DNA of 36,593 nucleotides from an uncultured Tannerella sp. (GCA_938036405.1 CALHPT010000370.1:1-36593), one strand, 5' to 3'; shown: positions 22,567-32,573, counted from the stretch's first letter. Program-made: numbers and translations. The notes: a model not told the origin generated them from the sequence alone.

Positions 22567-24776
22567 ATACATCTCCCTTCTTCATGCCGGAGGAGAAACG
22601 CGAGTTCTTCTCCGCTTACCGCCGACTGCTCTCGGGCCTCTCGTCCTGCCTCAAGCCGGAGGATGCGCCCAAGATGAAAGCGCTGATCCGTCGCGTGGTC
22701 GCACTCGATTGTTACGGGCGCGATCGCAACGGCATCAACGGCCTCCTGCGCAACATCAACACGGCCGTCATCGCTACGCACGACATCGGCCTCAAACGCA
22801 CCCCCGTCATCGCCCTCTTGCTCTATCGTCCGGTGATGAAGGAGGCCATCACGCTCGACGAGGTGGAGCAGACGTTCGACGCCGACGTGGCCCTCATGAT
22901 CCGCCGCCTGCTGAAGACCTCCGACCTCTACGCCCGCAACACGGCGGTCAACTCGGAGAACTTCCACCACCTGCTCTTCTCCTTTGCCGAAGATGTGCGC
23001 GTCATCCTCGTCATGATTGCCGACCGCCTCTGCATGATGCGCATGGGCAAACAGATCCGCGACGACAACGACCGCATCCGCCTGGCCACCGAGGTCTCCT
23101 ACCTCTACGCCCCGCTGGCGCATCGCCTCGGCCTCTACACGATCAAGAGCGAGCTGGAGGATCTGTCGCTGAAATACATCGACCCCGACCGCTATCAATA
23201 CATCAAGCAGAAGCTCAACGAGACGAAGCGCTCGCGCGACCGCTACATCGCTGAGTTCATCCGTCCCGTGCGCGAAAAACTCGAGCAAGCGGGCCTGCAT
23301 TTCGACATCAAGGGGCGCACGAAGTCGATCCATTCGATCAACAACAAACTCAAGAAGCAGCACGTGGAGTTTGAGGGCATCTACGACCTCTTCGCCATCC
23401 GCATCATCCTCGACACGCCGCCCGAGTCCGAACGCTCGGAGTGCTGGCGGGCGTATTCGATCGTTACGGACATGTACCAACCGAACCCGAAGCGGATGCG
23501 CGACTGGCTCTCGGTGCCGAAGAGTAACGGTTACGAAAGCCTCCACATCACCGTGCTGGGGCCGGACAAACGTTGGGTAGAGGTGCAGATCCGCACGCGC
23601 CGCATGGACGAGATCGCCGAACGCGGCTTGGCTGCACATTGGAAGTATAAGGGGGTAAAGGAAGAGCGCGGATTAGACGAGTTCCTGAGCGACGTCCGCG
23701 CCATGCTCGAGACGCAGTCGGCCGACCCGATGGACTTGATGAAGGAGTTCCGCACGGACCTCTATCAGGACGAGATCTACGTCTTCACGCCCACCGGCGA
23801 GGTGATCAAGCTGGGCAAGGGCGCCACCGTGCTCGACTTTGCCTTCGCCATCCACTCGAAGATCGGCTGTGGGTGCATTTCGGGTAAAGTGAACGGCAAG
23901 AATGTGCCCATCCGACACACGCTCCAAAACGGCGACTCGGTGGAGGTCGTCACCTCGCCCACGCAATCGCCCAAGCGCGACTGGCTGACGTTCGTCAAGA
24001 CCTCCAAGGCGCGATCGAAGATCAAGCAGGCGCTGCGCGAGGAGTCGGCCAAGGCGGCGGAGTACGCCAAGGAGCTGCTGCAACGACGCTTCAAGAACCG
24101 TAAGATCGAGGTCGAGGAAGCGCTGCTGATGCGTTACATCAAGAAGTGTGGCTACAAGACGGTGACGGATTTCTATGTCGACATGGCCGAGGGCCGTCGC
24201 GACGCGAACACGGTGATCGAGGAGTACCTCGAGTTGGAGCGCCGCGAGCATGGCGAGACGTCGGAACACGCGGAGATCCGCAGCGCCGAGGAGTTTGTGG
24301 CGCCGTCGGAACCGGTTGAGTCGCGCAGCGATGTGCTCGTGATCGACAAGAACCTGACGGGCGTGGAGTACCACCTGGCCAAATGCTGCAACCCCATCTT
24401 CGGCGATCCCATCTTCGGCTTCGTCTCCACACGCGGCATCAAGATCCACCGCACGAACTGCCCCAACGCGCAAGACATGCTCAGCCGCTTCGGCTATCGC
24501 ACCATCCAGGCGCGCTGGAGCGGCAAGGGCACGGACGGTTACGCCGTCACGCTCCACATCGTCGGCAACGATGATCTCGGCATCGTCACCAACATCACGT
24601 CCGTGATCAGCAAAGAGTCGGGCGTCATGCTCCGCTCCATCAATATCGATTCCGTGGATGGACTTTTCCAAGGCAACTTCACCGTCACGGTGAAGGACAC
24701 GGCCTCGCTCAGCGTCCTGACGAAGAAGCTCCAGGCCGTCCGGGGCGTGAAGAATATTGAGCGACTAAACACGTGA
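22563..24776 (+). CDS. relA: RelA/SpoT homologue, probable synthetase-only (p)ppGpp synthetase
   Basis: A 737-residue long-form Rel protein. The N-terminal hydrolase-type domain is present but lacks its metal ligands. The usual ALLHD(V/I)VEDT is ALLLYRPVMKE (84-94), and the ADRLHNMR motif is ADRLCMMR. The synthetase domain is intact, with IYDLFAIRIIL, GYESLHITVLGP and EVQIRTRRMDEIAERG followed by AAHWKYK. A TGS domain (YVFTPTGEVIKLGKGATVLD), a zinc-finger-type region (AKCCNPIFGD...HRTNCPNA) and a C-terminal ACT domain follow. It should make (p)ppGpp on stalled ribosomes but not degrade it, so a separate hydrolase is expected elsewhere. The start is the ATG overlapping the HAD stop. Confidence 0.92.
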   Translation: MNTSPFFMPEEKREFFSAYRRLLSGLSSCLKPEDAPKMKALIRRVVALDCYGRDRNGINGLLRNINTAVIATHDIGLKRTPVIALLLYRPVMKEAITLDEVEQTFDADVALMIRRLLKTSDLYARNTAVNSENFHHLLFSFAEDVRVILVMIADRLCMMRMGKQIRDDNDRIRLATEVSYLYAPLAHRLGLYTIKSELEDLSLKYIDPDRYQYIKQKLNETKRSRDRYIAEFIRPVREKLEQAGLHFDIKGRTKSIHSINNKLKKQHVEFEGIYDLFAIRIILDTPPESERSECWRAYSIVTDMYQPNPKRMRDWLSVPKSNGYESLHITVLGPDKRWVEVQIRTRRMDEIAERGLAAHWKYKGVKEERGLDEFLSDVRAMLETQSADPMDLMKEFRTDLYQDEIYVFTPTGEVIKLGKGATVLDFAFAIHSKIGCGCISGKVNGKNVPIRHTLQNGDSVEVVTSPTQSPKRDWLTFVKTSKARSKIKQALREESAKAAEYAKELLQRRFKNRKIEVEEALLMRYIKKCGYKTVTDFYVDMAEGRRDANTVIEEYLELERREHGETSEHAEIRSAEEFVAPSEPVESRSDVLVIDKNLTGVEYHLAKCCNPIFGDPIFGFVSTRGIKIHRTNCPNAQDMLSRFGYRTIQARWSGKGTDGYAVTLHIVGNDDLGIVTNITSVISKESGVMLRSINIDSVDGLFQGNFTVTVKDTASLSVLTKKLQAVRGVKNIERLNT

Positions 24777-24866
24777 TTCGGCTCTCTGCATAGCAGCGCA
24801 TCTGCTGCGTTGCCGCCCTCAAACAGGCGCCTGTTTACCCTCGCGCAAGCCTCTGCCGAGGCAGGG

Positions 24867-24920
24867 AAGTTTGCCTGGTACAAGAAATAGCGGCGATTTA
24901 TCCAGTACCCGGCCAAACTT
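24867..24920. repeat. Dispersed quasi-palindrome related to the 52-bp repeat at 15.2 kb
   Basis: AAGTTTGCCTGGTAC (24867-24881) and GTACCCGGCCAAACTT (24905-24920) are imperfect inverted repeats around a 23-nt centre. They match the AAGTTTGCC-GGTACC-CCAACTT core of the 15201-15328 repeat. CTGCCGAGGCAG just before forms a further small stem. Confidence 0.7.
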
Positions 24921-24944
24921 CGCCGGCGGCCGCAGCCGCCCCCC

Positions 24945-25206
24945 AAACAGGCGCCTGTTTACCCTCGCGCAAATTGCAGGACATCAAACAGGCGCCTGTT
25001 TACTCTCGCGCAGATTGCAGGACACCAAACAGGCGCCTGTTTGCCTTCGCGCAGGCTGGAGTAACCCAAACAGGCGCCTGTTTACCTTCGCGCAGGCTGG
25101 AGTAACCCAAACAGGCGCCTGTTTGCCTTCGCGCAGGCTGGAGTAATCCAAACAGGCACCTGTTTACCCTCGCGCAGGCTGGAGTAACCCAAACAGGCGC
25201 CTGTTT
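24945..25206. repeat. 41-bp tandem array with a perfect 16-bp palindrome
   Basis: AAACAGGCGCCTGTTT starts at 24945, 24986, 25027, 25068, 25109, 25150 (one mismatch) and 25191, every step exactly 41 bp. The 25-nt remainder of each unit is variable but related (for example ACCCTCGCGCAGGCTGG then AGTAACCC). A further isolated copy lies at 24821-24836. The array fills the gap between the convergent relA and cca-type genes. Confidence 0.95.
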
Positions 25207-25243
25207 ACCCTTACACACCTCAACATCTCAACATCTCAACACC

Positions 25244-26686
<1,443 letters not shown>

Positions 26687-26710
26687 CTGTCTGTCATTTT
26701 CAAAGGGCGG

Positions 26711-26718
26711 CAAAGATA
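26711..26718 (-). promoter_or_regulatory. -7 element for the CCA-type nucleotidyltransferase gene
   Basis: TATCTTTG on the minus strand, 24 bp upstream of ATG 26686. Its position excludes the upstream TTG as the start codon. Confidence 0.6.
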
Positions 26719-26755
26719 GATGCCACCCTTGCCACGGATGAAAGCCCAGTCAGAG

Positions 26756-27790
26756 TTACCGCAGCGTGACGCCAGCCTCGGCGCAACGGGCCACCATCAC
26801 TTCGGGCCAGAGCGCAGCCTGCACCTCGCCGATGTGGGCGCAGCGCAGCAAATACATACAGAGGCGCGACTGACCGATGCCACCGCCCACTGCGGGAGGC
26901 ATTTCGCCGGCTGCCAGGGCGCGGTGGAAAGGCAACGCAAGGCGATCCATGCAGCCGGTCATCTCCAATTGGCGAAGCAGCGCCGCAGGATCGACACGGA
27001 TACCCATCGAGGATAGCTCCAGCGGCGCGTCGAGCACAGCGTTCCAAACCAGAATGTCGCCATTGAGGCCGCTGAGGCCGTCCGGTGTGGGAGTGGACCA
27101 ATCGTCGTAGTCAGGAGCGCGGCCATCGTGACGCGAGCCGTCGGAGAGGGGGCCGCCAATGCCGCGAATGAAGACGGCGCCGTAGCGACGTGTTGCCTCT
27201 CGCTCACGCTCCTTGGGGCTGAGATCGGGGAACTCCGCGCGAAGTTCCTCGGCGTGCACAAAGGTGATCTCGCGGGGTAGCGTGGGCGGGATGTGTGGGA
27301 AGGCCTGATGCGTCACGGCCTCGGTAGCCAGCAGGGCGCCGTAGATGCGGCGGACGATGTCGTGAAGGAAGTCCACCGTGCGATCCTCCGGGCGGATAGT
27401 TCGCTCCCAGTCCCATTGGTCGACGTAGAGCGAGTGGATGTTATCCAGCTCCTCGTCGGCGCGGATAGCGTTCATGTCCGTGTAGAGCCCTTGGCCGGGA
27501 GGGATGCGGTAAGCGGCCAGCTTCATGCGTTTCCATTTGGCAAGCGAGTGCACCACCTCGGCACGTCGGTCGCCCATGTCTTTGATGGGGAACGATACGG
27601 GGCGCTCCACGCCGTTGAGGTTGTCGTTCAGACCTGAATCGGCAAAGACGAAGAGCGGCGCCGTGACGCGTCGGAGGCTGAGGGCCTCGGCGAGTTCGGC
27701 TTGGAAGGTCTGCTTGAGCAGCTTGATGGCGTCCTCCATGCCTTCCGTAGGCAGCATGGGGCGATAGTCGGGGGGGAGGTAGAGGTTCAT
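26756..27790 (-). CDS. asnA: Aspartate-ammonia ligase (asparagine synthetase A)
   Basis: A 344-residue protein of the usual AsnA length. The class II aminoacyl-tRNA-synthetase-like core is clear: RRVTAPLFVFADSGLNDNLN, VERPVSFPIKDM, VVHSLAKWKRMKLA, and near the end GGGIGQSRLCMYLL, the ATP-binding motif 3. It makes asparagine from aspartate, ATP and free ammonia, and cannot use glutamine. The start MNLYLPPDYRPML agrees with the family. A TACCTTTG -7 element lies 29 bp upstream and overlaps the control region of the divergent transporter gene. Confidence 0.96.
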   Translation of the reverse strand: MNLYLPPDYRPMLPTEGMEDAIKLLKQTFQAELAEALSLRRVTAPLFVFADSGLNDNLNGVERPVSFPIKDMGDRRAEVVHSLAKWKRMKLAAYRIPPGQGLYTDMNAIRADEELDNIHSLYVDQWDWERTIRPEDRTVDFLHDIVRRIYGALLATEAVTHQAFPHIPPTLPREITFVHAEELRAEFPDLSPKEREREATRRYGAVFIRGIGGPLSDGSRHDGRAPDYDDWSTPTPDGLSGLNGDILVWNAVLDAPLELSSMGIRVDPAALLRQLEMTGCMDRLALPFHRALAAGEMPPAVGGGIGQSRLCMYLLRCAHIGEVQAALWPEVMVARCAEAGVTLR

Positions 27791-27818
27791 TGTCTAATCG
27801 TATATGTGATGAGCGCGC

Positions 27819-27826
27819 AAAGGTAA
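27819..27826 (-). promoter_or_regulatory. -7 element for asnA
   Basis: TACCTTTG on the minus strand. Its expected -33 position (about 27846-27849) falls on the -7 element of the divergent promoter at 27840-27847; no TTTG is present there. Confidence 0.55.
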
Positions 27827-27839
27827 AAGGGTGAAAGCC

Positions 27840-27847
27840 TACTTTTG
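27840..27847 (+). promoter_or_regulatory. -7 element for the YeiH-type gene
   Basis: TACTTTTG lies 37 bp before ATG 27885. Its -33 position would overlap the asnA -7 element; no clear TTTG is found there. Confidence 0.55.
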
Positions 27848-27884
27848 GCGCCATCATTTTTACGCAAAACAATACGACTTACAC

Positions 27885-28826
27885 ATGAAAACAACGGATT
27901 CCAAAGCCCGCTATGCCGGGTACGTCTACATCCTTGTCGCTTTTCTCTGCTTCACGCCGTGGGTCACGCCTCCGGTGGCACTCTTTGCTGGGCTTGTCTT
28001 CGCATTCTTTCTCGGTTCACCTTTCCCGATGTTCAACCGTCGTGCGTCGCGTTACTTATTGCAAGTCTCTGTCGTGGGGCTTGGCTTCGGCATGAACCTC
28101 AATGAGTCGCTCCGCGCTGGGGCAGATGGTATCGTCTTCACCATCTTTTCCGTCGTGGGCGTGATGGCCGTCGGCATCCTCTTCGGCCGACTCTTCCGCG
28201 TCGATCGTCAGACGGCTTACCTCATCTCCAGCGGTACAGCCATCTGCGGCGGCAGCGCCATCGCCGCCACGGGGCCGATCGCCAAGGCCAACGAAGCACA
28301 GATGTCCGTCTCGCTGGCCACCATCTTCGTGCTGAACGCCGTCGCCCTCTTCCTCTTTCCGCCGCTGGGCCACCTGCTCGGGCTCACCCAACAGCAATTT
28401 GGCACCTGGGCCGCCATCGCCATTCACGACACCAGCTCGGTGGTCGGAGCCGGTGCGGCCTACGGTGACGAGGCGTTGCGCATCGCCACCACCGTGAAAC
28501 TGACTCGCGCGCTGTGGATCATCCCCCTCTCGCTCTACACCGCCTTCCACTTTCACGCCCGCAACGAGCGCATCTCGATTCCGTGGTTCATTCTCTTCTT
28601 CGTGCTGGCTATGACGGCCAACACCTACCTCGGCATCCCCGCGGAGATAGGATCGACCATCGTACGCGTCGCCCGACAGAGTCTCACGCTGACGCTCTTC
28701 TTTATCGGCGCCGGCCTCTCTCGCGCCACCCTACGCACCGTCGGCGTCCGTCCCTTCATGCAGGGCATCATGCTCTGGCTCTTTATCGGCGTCATCAGTC
28801 TGGCTTTCGTGTACTTCTATTATTGA
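27885..28826 (+). CDS. YeiH/UPF0324 family membrane transporter (putative sulfate exporter family)
   Basis: A 313-residue protein with about ten transmembrane helices. Family motifs include LQVSVVGLGFGMNLNESLRAG, SSGTAICGGSAIAATGPI and IHDTSSVVGAGAAYGDEAL. The family is often annotated as a putative sulfate exporter, but transport of sulfate has weak support in general and the substrate here is unknown. ATG 27885 is chosen because an upstream extension would begin before the -7 promoter element at 27840-27847. It is divergent from asnA. Confidence 0.9.
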   Translation: MKTTDSKARYAGYVYILVAFLCFTPWVTPPVALFAGLVFAFFLGSPFPMFNRRASRYLLQVSVVGLGFGMNLNESLRAGADGIVFTIFSVVGVMAVGILFGRLFRVDRQTAYLISSGTAICGGSAIAATGPIAKANEAQMSVSLATIFVLNAVALFLFPPLGHLLGLTQQQFGTWAAIAIHDTSSVVGAGAAYGDEALRIATTVKLTRALWIIPLSLYTAFHFHARNERISIPWFILFFVLAMTANTYLGIPAEIGSTIVRVARQSLTLTLFFIGAGLSRATLRTVGVRPFMQGIMLWLFIGVISLAFVYFYY

Positions 28827-28867
28827 CACTGTCACCCCATTCTCCCTCGGTGGCTCGATATTCGATC

Positions 28868-28875
28868 TATCTTTG
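28868..28875 (+). promoter_or_regulatory. -7 element upstream of greA
   Basis: TATCTTTG lies about 128 bp before the greA start and 28 bp before a terminator-like hairpin. There is no clear -33 TTTG. Confidence 0.5.
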
Positions 28876-28902
28876 CCCCCGAAACGATTTGACTGACATC
28901 AA

Positions 28903-28946
28903 GGATTCCGACCGGTAGAACAAGCCTCGGTCGGGATTCTTTTTTT
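28903..28946 (+). terminator. Terminator-like hairpin in the greA leader
   Basis: A 13-bp stem with three G-T wobbles (28903-28915 with 28927-28939), an 11-nt loop, and then seven T. It sits between a -7 element and greA, so it may be the terminator of the upstream transporter gene, an attenuator of greA, or both. Confidence 0.65.
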
Positions 28947-29002
28947 ATAGTGAACGAACCAATCATTAACCCCAACCCCCAAAAAGAAGGAGACTGTAAA
29001 AC

Positions 29003-29473
29003 ATGGCTGTTACGTACATGACAGAAGAAGGCTACAATAAGATCCTGGCCGAGATCAATTACATGGAAAGCGTGAAGCGCCCCGAGATCTCTGCGCAGAT
29101 CGCTGAGGCGCGCGATAAGGGCGACCTCTCGGAGAACGCCGAGTATGACGCTGCCAAAGAGGCGCAGGGCATACTGGAAAGCAAGATCGCTCAGCTCAAA
29201 GGACTCATCGCCAACGCTCGACTGATCGACGAGACGCAGATCAAGACGGACGTGGTGCAGATCCTGAACAAAGTGAAACTTAAAAATCTGGCGAACGGCG
29301 CCGTGATGACCTACACGCTCGTGTCCGACTCGGAGGCGAACTTGAAGGAGAACAAAATCGCCATCAGCACCCCCATCGCGCAGGGATTGATGGGCAAGAA
29401 GGTGGGCGACGTGGCCGAGATCAAGGTGCCCTCGGGTATCCTCAACTTCGAAATCATGGAGATATCCATCTAA
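29003..29473 (+). CDS. greA: Transcription elongation factor GreA
   Basis: A 156-residue protein with the two GreA domains. The N-terminal coiled coil contains ISAQIAEARDKGDLSENAEY with the acidic tip (GDLSENAEYDAAKE) that enters the RNA polymerase channel and stimulates cleavage of backtracked RNA. The C-terminal FKBP-like domain includes PIAQGLMGKKVGDV. Unusually for this phylum, a strong AAGGAG ribosome-binding site is seen 10 bp before the ATG (28987-28992). The HIT gene follows after 14 bp and is probably co-transcribed. Confidence 0.97.
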   Translation: MAVTYMTEEGYNKILAEINYMESVKRPEISAQIAEARDKGDLSENAEYDAAKEAQGILESKIAQLKGLIANARLIDETQIKTDVVQILNKVKLKNLANGAVMTYTLVSDSEANLKENKIAISTPIAQGLMGKKVGDVAEIKVPSGILNFEIMEISI

Positions 29474-29487
29474 ACAATCCACACATC

Positions 29488-29880
29488 ATGGCTACCATTT
29501 TCAGCAAGATCGTGGCGGGAGAAATACCCTGCCACAAGATCGCGGAGGACAGCGAGTTCTTCGCCTTTCTCGACATCCACCCCGTGGCTACGGGCCACAC
29601 GCTCGTCATCCCCAAAGAGGAGGTGGACTACCTCTTCGCCATCGACGACGCCAAGCTGGGCCGCATGATGGCCTTCGCTAAACGCATCGCCAAGGCGCAG
29701 GAACAGGCTATCCTCTGCAAACGCATTGGCGTGACCGTGATCGGTCTGGAGGTGCCGCACGCGCACATCCACTTGGTGCCCATCACGCGCGAGTCGGATA
29801 TGTATTTCGACCGCCCCAAGGGATCGCCTACGGCCGATGAGTTGGCGGCTACCGCCGCCGCCATCCGCGCTTGCTTATGA
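29488..29880 (+). CDS. HIT family nucleotide-binding hydrolase
   Basis: A 130-residue protein of the HIT superfamily. It starts with the typical FSKIVAGEIPCHKIAEDSEF, continues FLDIHPVATGHTLVIPKEE, and has the catalytic histidine triad HAHIHLVPI near residues 91-99. Such proteins hydrolyse nucleotide phosphoramidates or dinucleoside polyphosphates; the exact substrate is unknown. It follows greA closely and ends just before a bidirectional terminator. Confidence 0.94.
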   Translation: MATIFSKIVAGEIPCHKIAEDSEFFAFLDIHPVATGHTLVIPKEEVDYLFAIDDAKLGRMMAFAKRIAKAQEQAILCKRIGVTVIGLEVPHAHIHLVPITRESDMYFDRPKGSPTADELAATAAAIRACL

Positions 29881-29927
29881 GTTTAAGAGACGAGATGCTC
29901 GCGATCCGTCGCTTGTAGCTTGTCACG

Positions 29928-29987
29928 AAAAAGAGTCCTGCCGGACGAACGAGAATCGGTTCTCGCTCGTCCGGCAGGACTCTTTTT
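29928..29987. terminator. Bidirectional terminator between convergent genes
   Basis: A 28-bp stem with a single mismatch, including flanking AAAAA (29928-29932) and TTTTT (29983-29987) tracts and a 4-nt TCGG loop. It can stop transcription in both directions, from greA-HIT on the plus strand and the YfhO-type gene on the minus strand. Confidence 0.93.
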
Positions 29988-30008
29988 AGGCGCGTAGGTG
30001 TGGAGGCG

Positions 30009-32447
30009 TCAGCTCTTCTGCACCACGGCACTGCGGACGGTCAGTCCGATCAACACGAGGAAGGCGCACCCGACGACGATCGACGCAATGAGCGAGATCC
30101 GGGCGCTACGCAGATAGACGTCGTCCACGCAACGGAACTCGATCTTGTGTGTGCCCGCGGGGATCTCCAGCCCGCGCAGGATGTAGTCCACGCGCACGGG
30201 CTTGACTTCCTTGCCGTCGATGTAGGCGTGCCATGTCTTGTAGAAGACTTCAGAGAAGACAGCCAGTCGCGGACGTGTGGTTTGGCTCTCGTAGACGAGG
30301 TGGTCCGGCGCCGGATAGTCCGTCAGGCGGATCGTGGCGGTGCTGTCGGGCGACGGCTGCACGAGTTGCTGCCACGAGGGGAGGCTGCTCTGCCATGCCT
30401 TGTCGATGACGGCCGTGCGCACGGGATTGAAGTCGTTGAGGGCGACGATCTCGGCGTCGGGCGAATCGACCCAGCGGATCTCATCGACGAACCAGACGCA
30501 GCCCGGGGCGTTGGGATTGCGTTGCACTTGCGGACCCTGCTCCGTGGGGACGATCACGTAGCGCGTATTGAGCATGTTCAGCACGTTGGTGTTAATGCCC
30601 TTCGCGCCGAAGTGGAAGTCGATGATGTCCTGATAGCGGCGCAGCTTGGCGGGGCTGTAACCGCCGATGGACTTGTGGAAGTACGACGTCTCGGACTCGT
30701 TGAAGGTGCTCTTCGTGAGGTTGAGTACGCGGTAGTTCGGGTCTTTGTCTTGCAGGATCTGCTTGTCGGCCTCGGTGGCTACGATCTCGCGCGCCTGCTT
30801 CTGCGGCACGAAGTCTTCATAGTTCAAGAAGCGTTTATCCACCGCCCAGAGATCGGCGAAGACGAGCACGCCCAGTATGGCCGCCACGTAGGTGGCATTG
30901 AACGGCTTCTTGGCGTAGATCCACAGCAGCACGGCCACGGCGGCGATGAAGCCGAACGAACGCCAAGCGTCGGCTGAGAGCATCGACTGACGGTCGGCCA
31001 CGAGCGCCATCAGCAGGTCGGGGTACTGCTTAAACTGCTCATCCGCTGTGCCCGAAAAGCTCATCAATCCACCGCCGAGGAGGGCGTACAGCAGGCAGAG
31101 TCCACCCGTGATGCCGGCCGAGATGTAGAGCGGGCGGAGCAGCTTACGCTTGTCTTCGGCCTCGAGGAATTGCTTGACGGCGAGCACGGCCAGTGCCACC
31201 ATCGACACCTCGGCGATGACGAGTGCCATAGACGGGGTGCGGAACTTGTTGTAGAGCGGCAAGTGATAGAAGAGGAATTCGTTGATGCCTGCGTTCTTAC
31301 CCCACGAAAGGATGAAAGAGACGATGGTCACGGCCAGCAGCCACCATCGCTCCGGCCCTTTGACGATCATCAGCCCGAGCACGAACAGGAAGCAGATGAT
31401 GGCGCCCACGTAGACCGGGCCGCTCGTGAAGGGCTGATCGCCCCAATACATCGGCGCAAAACGCGTGAACTGCCGACCTTGATCGGACTGCCCGTGGGAG
31501 GAGAAGAATTGGTAGGTGTGCGAGTCGGTGCCGATGTTGTGGTGCGAATCCGAGCCGTAGAAGTTGGGGATGAGCAGTGTCATCGTCTCGCCGCGGCCGT
31601 AGCTCCACATGTAGGCATAGTCGATCTCGAGGCCCGAGCTCTCTTTGGCGCCCTCGGCGTTGGACTTGAGCACGGCGCCGCCGCGCATCGAGTCCTTGAC
31701 GTAATCGGCCGAACTGATCAGCTGTCCGGCTGCTGGCGCTACGGCCAACGCGCCGACTACGGCCAGCACGGCGGACGACTTGAAGAAGTCTCCCAGCGTG
31801 TGGTTGCGTATCGCGAAGACGAAGTAGGTGAGGGCCAGGATGAGCATCATAATAAGTAGGTAATAGCTGATCTGCTGATGGCTCCAGAGGACGTTCAGGC
31901 CGGTGAAGAGCAGCGTGACGATGCTGCCCCAGAGGTATTTCTTGCGATAACAGAGGATGACGCCGCCAAGGACGGGCGCCATCGTGGCCATGACGAGGCA
32001 CTTATTGACGTGCCCGGCCTCGATGATGATCAGGTTGTACGACGCGAAGGCGTAGGCCACGGCGCCGATGGCACTCAGGGCCGGCCGGCAGCCCAGCGCG
32101 ATCATGAAGATGTAGAACCCGATGAGGTAGAGAAACACGAGCCGCGAGTTGAACGACAGCAGGTACGAAAGACCGCGGCTCAGATAGTCGAAGATGTTCA
32201 CCATCGGTGCGCTCTGCGTGTAGTTATGCGGCATGCCGCCGAACATGCGGGCCGACCAGTGGGCATGCTCGCCCGTCTTGAGATAATGGTCGGTGATGTC
32301 TTTTCCCCAACCCATCGCGCTGTTTACGTCGCCTTGCACCAGTCCCTTGCCGTCGAACAGCTCGGGCGCGAAATAGATCGCAGCCAATGCGAAAAACAGA
32401 ACGACCGCCAGCACGTGCGGCCATCCCTTCTTGATTGCCTCATTCAT
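30009..32447 (-). CDS. YfhO family multi-pass membrane protein
   Basis: An 812-residue protein with about twelve to fourteen transmembrane helices and a large soluble C-terminal part. The N-terminus (KKGWPHVLAVVLFFALAAIY) is the first helix, followed by an exported loop with GDVNSAMGWGKDITDHY and ARMFGGMPHNYT, common in this family. The last third contains beta-rich segments (YKTWHAYIDGKEVKPVRVDY) and ends with a final helix and a short basic tail. YfhO proteins resemble GT-C glycosyltransferases and in Gram-positives are linked to glycosylation of cell-wall polymers; the role in Bacteroidetes is not established. ATG 32447 is chosen because the upstream extension runs into the leader hairpin. 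Confidence 0.9.
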   Translation of the reverse strand: MNEAIKKGWPHVLAVVLFFALAAIYFAPELFDGKGLVQGDVNSAMGWGKDITDHYLKTGEHAHWSARMFGGMPHNYTQSAPMVNIFDYLSRGLSYLLSFNSRLVFLYLIGFYIFMIALGCRPALSAIGAVAYAFASYNLIIIEAGHVNKCLVMATMAPVLGGVILCYRKKYLWGSIVTLLFTGLNVLWSHQQISYYLLIMMLILALTYFVFAIRNHTLGDFFKSSAVLAVVGALAVAPAAGQLISSADYVKDSMRGGAVLKSNAEGAKESSGLEIDYAYMWSYGRGETMTLLIPNFYGSDSHHNIGTDSHTYQFFSSHGQSDQGRQFTRFAPMYWGDQPFTSGPVYVGAIICFLFVLGLMIVKGPERWWLLAVTIVSFILSWGKNAGINEFLFYHLPLYNKFRTPSMALVIAEVSMVALAVLAVKQFLEAEDKRKLLRPLYISAGITGGLCLLYALLGGGLMSFSGTADEQFKQYPDLLMALVADRQSMLSADAWRSFGFIAAVAVLLWIYAKKPFNATYVAAILGVLVFADLWAVDKRFLNYEDFVPQKQAREIVATEADKQILQDKDPNYRVLNLTKSTFNESETSYFHKSIGGYSPAKLRRYQDIIDFHFGAKGINTNVLNMLNTRYVIVPTEQGPQVQRNPNAPGCVWFVDEIRWVDSPDAEIVALNDFNPVRTAVIDKAWQSSLPSWQQLVQPSPDSTATIRLTDYPAPDHLVYESQTTRPRLAVFSEVFYKTWHAYIDGKEVKPVRVDYILRGLEIPAGTHKIEFRCVDDVYLRSARISLIASIVVGCAFLVLIGLTVRSAVVQKS

Positions 32448-32496
32448 ATTAAAGTAGTAGTTAGAAGTAGTATAAGTAGTCAGCAGCTGTGAGACC

Positions 32497-32547
32497 GTAG
32501 CCCGCGCCCCCCGGGGGGACACGACCGCCGTCGCGCCCGCGGGCTAC
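32497..32547 (-). promoter_or_regulatory. Large GC hairpin in the leader of the YfhO-type gene
   Basis: GTAGCCCGCG (32497-32506) pairs with CGCGGGCTAC (32538-32547), and inside is the palindrome CCCCCCGGGGGG (32507-32518). It lies between the probable promoter and the start codon, so it would be in the 5' untranslated RNA. Confidence 0.55.
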
Positions 32548-32573
32548 CTGTCTATTTAATTGGTTTTGGGGCG

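Noticed and set aside
26687..26713. TTG start for the CCA-type nucleotidyltransferase
   Set aside because: The TTG lies inside the TATCTTTG -7 element, so it would not be within the mRNA.
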